Shown: positions 4,518-5,168 of the stretch, in pieces
How positions within the stretch are numbered: the stretch's first letter is position 1
How the letters are laid out: each line of letters begins with the position of its first letter
Assembly (NCBI GenBank): GCA_041485385.1
Contig: JBGPJM010000287.1
Coordinates: forward strand, 1 to 5,168
Length of the DNA stretch: 5,168 bases
Source: JBGPJM01 sp041485385
Lineage (GTDB): Bacteria; Planctomycetota; Phycisphaerae; Phycisphaerales; UBA1924
Direction: 5' to 3'
Made by a program: the position numbers and the translations under genes
Notes under the pieces: generated by a model
Told to the model about the DNA's origin: nothing
The model's input: only the letters and a program-made list of their open reading frames with translations
Database searches by the model: none

Positions 4518-5168
4518 ATGCCCACCGCCCTTTCCGCCGCGATTGCCCTCGCCGCCTGCCACGCCTGCGCCCAGCCGCCGCCGGGCTCCCCCAAGGCCTT
4601 CGACTGGACCTCCACCGGCTCGGATTGCACCCTCTACTCCGCGGCCGACCTCACCGGCGACGGGCTAGACGACCTCGTCTGCGCCAACGGCGAGGGGCGG
4701 GTGTGGCTGGCCGCGAACGTGAACGGGTGGAAGGCCGCGGCGTGGGCGGTCATCCGCGAGCCCGCGCCGGACAAGATCCTCGCGATCTTCGGCCACGCCG
4801 AGTCGGCCCGCCTCGCCAGGAACGATGTCGCCCTCGTCCTGGCCGATCGGATCGAGGTGCTGAGCGGCACCGATGGCAAGGCCGCGGTGCGCCTGACCGT
4901 GAAGCTGCCGGATGGGGCGCGATTTGAAGCGGGCGAGGGCGCCGGGGACACCGGGCGGAAGCCCGGTGCCACGGGCGACGCCGCCCTCTGGCCGCCCGAG
5001 GCGCTGGAGCTCCTCCCCGACAGGCTGCGCCCAGGCTCCGCATCCGCCCCCACCGCCCCCGCTCCCACCGCCGCCGCGGCATCCCCTCCTCCCCCCACCA
5101 CCCCCACCACCGCGTCCCCGACCGCCGCCCCCGCACCCCCCACCGCCGCACCCCCCACCGCCGCTCCC
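4518..5168 (+). CDS. Secreted FG-GAP-like protein with Pro/Ala/Thr-rich segment, 3'-truncated by window edge
   Basis: The frame stays open for 217 codons to the last base, so only the N-terminal part is seen. Residues 1-18 look like an export signal: hydrophobic Ala/Leu stretch, then ACA before QPPP. LAAC (11-14) also fits a lipoprotein box, but the n-region has no positive charge. Residues about 28-130 resemble an FG-GAP/VCBS beta-propeller blade: ADLTGDGLDDLV supplies a calcium-loop pattern at D44, T46, D48, G49 and D52, followed by VWLAANVNGW. A second, weaker blade-like stretch includes NDVALVLADRIEVLSG (102-117). From about residue 173 the chain is almost only Pro, Ala, Thr and Ser, like a linker or wall-spanning segment. 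The start is the ATG just after a promoter-like box; an in-frame ATG at 4470 is possible but has no Shine-Dalgarno. The role is unknown, probably extracellular. Confidence 0.78.
   Translation, partial: MPTALSAAIALAACHACAQPPPGSPKAFDWTSTGSDCTLYSAADLTGDGLDDLVCANGEGRVWLAANVNGWKAAAWAVIREPAPDKILAIFGHAESARLARNDVALVLADRIEVLSGTDGKAAVRLTVKLPDGARFEAGEGAGDTGRKPGATGDAALWPPEALELLPDRLRPGSASAPTAPAPTAAAASPPPPTTPTTASPTAAPAPPTAAPPTAAP
4949..4968. repeat. Hairpin repeat inside the FG-GAP-like gene
   Basis: CACCGGGC (4949-4956) and GCCCGGTG (4961-4968) form a perfect 8-bp stem closed by a GGAA loop. It lies in codons 144-151 (DTGRKPGA), between the folded part and the Pro-rich stretch. It resembles short palindromic repeats of the GGGC-GGAA-GCCC type that I recall as dispersed in planctomycete genomes. 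It keeps the reading frame open. Its identity as a dispersed repeat is inferred, because only one copy is in the window. Confidence 0.5.
5133..5162 (+). repeat. 15-base tandem repeat encoding Ala-Pro-Pro-Thr-Ala
   Basis: Two perfect 15-base units (GCACCCCCCACCGCC) encode APPTA at residues 206-210 and 211-215, and a third appears to begin at the edge (GCTCCC). They sit in a wider C-rich stretch from about 5040 coding for Pro/Ala/Thr. Such repeats expand and contract by slippage, so linker length may vary between strains. Assembly errors are also likely here. Confidence 0.7.

Noticed and set aside
4378..4668. Plus-strand open frame of 96 codons containing RALNPGTAV
   Set aside because: It is a reading of the right fold-back arm running out of frame into the FG-GAP-like gene. 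The inverted left arm gives the same peptide, as expected for a repeat rather than a gene.
4634..5158. Minus-strand Gly/Ala/Val-rich open frame of 174 codons
   Set aside because: It is the antisense shadow of the C-rich coding sequence. The plus-strand frame from 4518 has an export signal and an FG-GAP-like motif and stays open to the edge.

Overview
This is a 5.2 kb GC-rich window with three protein-coding genes: one complete on the minus strand, one complete on the plus strand, and one cut off by the right edge. The strongest taxonomic hint is the C-terminus of the middle gene. It has two D-x-N-G-D-G-x-x-N-S-Q-D-F-F-D-F loops and ends in Ala-Gly-Cys, a secreted-protein tail I associate with Planctomycetota of the class Phycisphaerae. 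High GC, wide intergenic spaces and abundant short dispersed repeats fit the same source. No replication, ribosomal or other marker gene is present to confirm it.

Layout. Positions 54-1496 (minus) encode a cytoplasmic LCAT-like alpha/beta hydrolase, probably a lipid acyl-ester hydrolase or acyltransferase. A 348-base divergent intergenic region (1497-1844) follows. It holds the Shine-Dalgarno sites of both flanking genes, a CACAGAGAA-type dispersed repeat and a weak promoter candidate. Positions 1845-4016 (plus) encode a 723-residue secreted protein: signal peptide, two jelly-roll modules resembling pre-peptidase C-terminal domains, a central module of about 370 residues that I cannot assign to a named family, and the dockerin-like tail. 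Positions 4017-4517 hold no credible gene but are dense in structure: a second CACAGAGAA repeat, two hairpins, and a fold-back pair of arms of about 140 bases (4197-4340 and 4374-4512). Each arm has a 26-base palindromic core. The outer end of the right arm carries a promoter-like sequence immediately before the third gene. That gene (4518 to the edge) encodes the N-terminal part of a secreted FG-GAP-like protein with a Pro/Ala/Thr-rich stretch. It has no Shine-Dalgarno and appears to be expressed from a leaderless transcript.

The three genes do not form a recognisable pathway. The first is transcribed away from the other two, and genes 2 and 3 are separated by about 500 bases of repeats. Genes 2 and 3 both encode exported, probably calcium-binding, surface or extracellular proteins. 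I see no clear defence, CRISPR or mobile-element system. The most unusual parts are the fold-back element that ends at a promoter and start codon, and the unassigned central module of the secreted protein.
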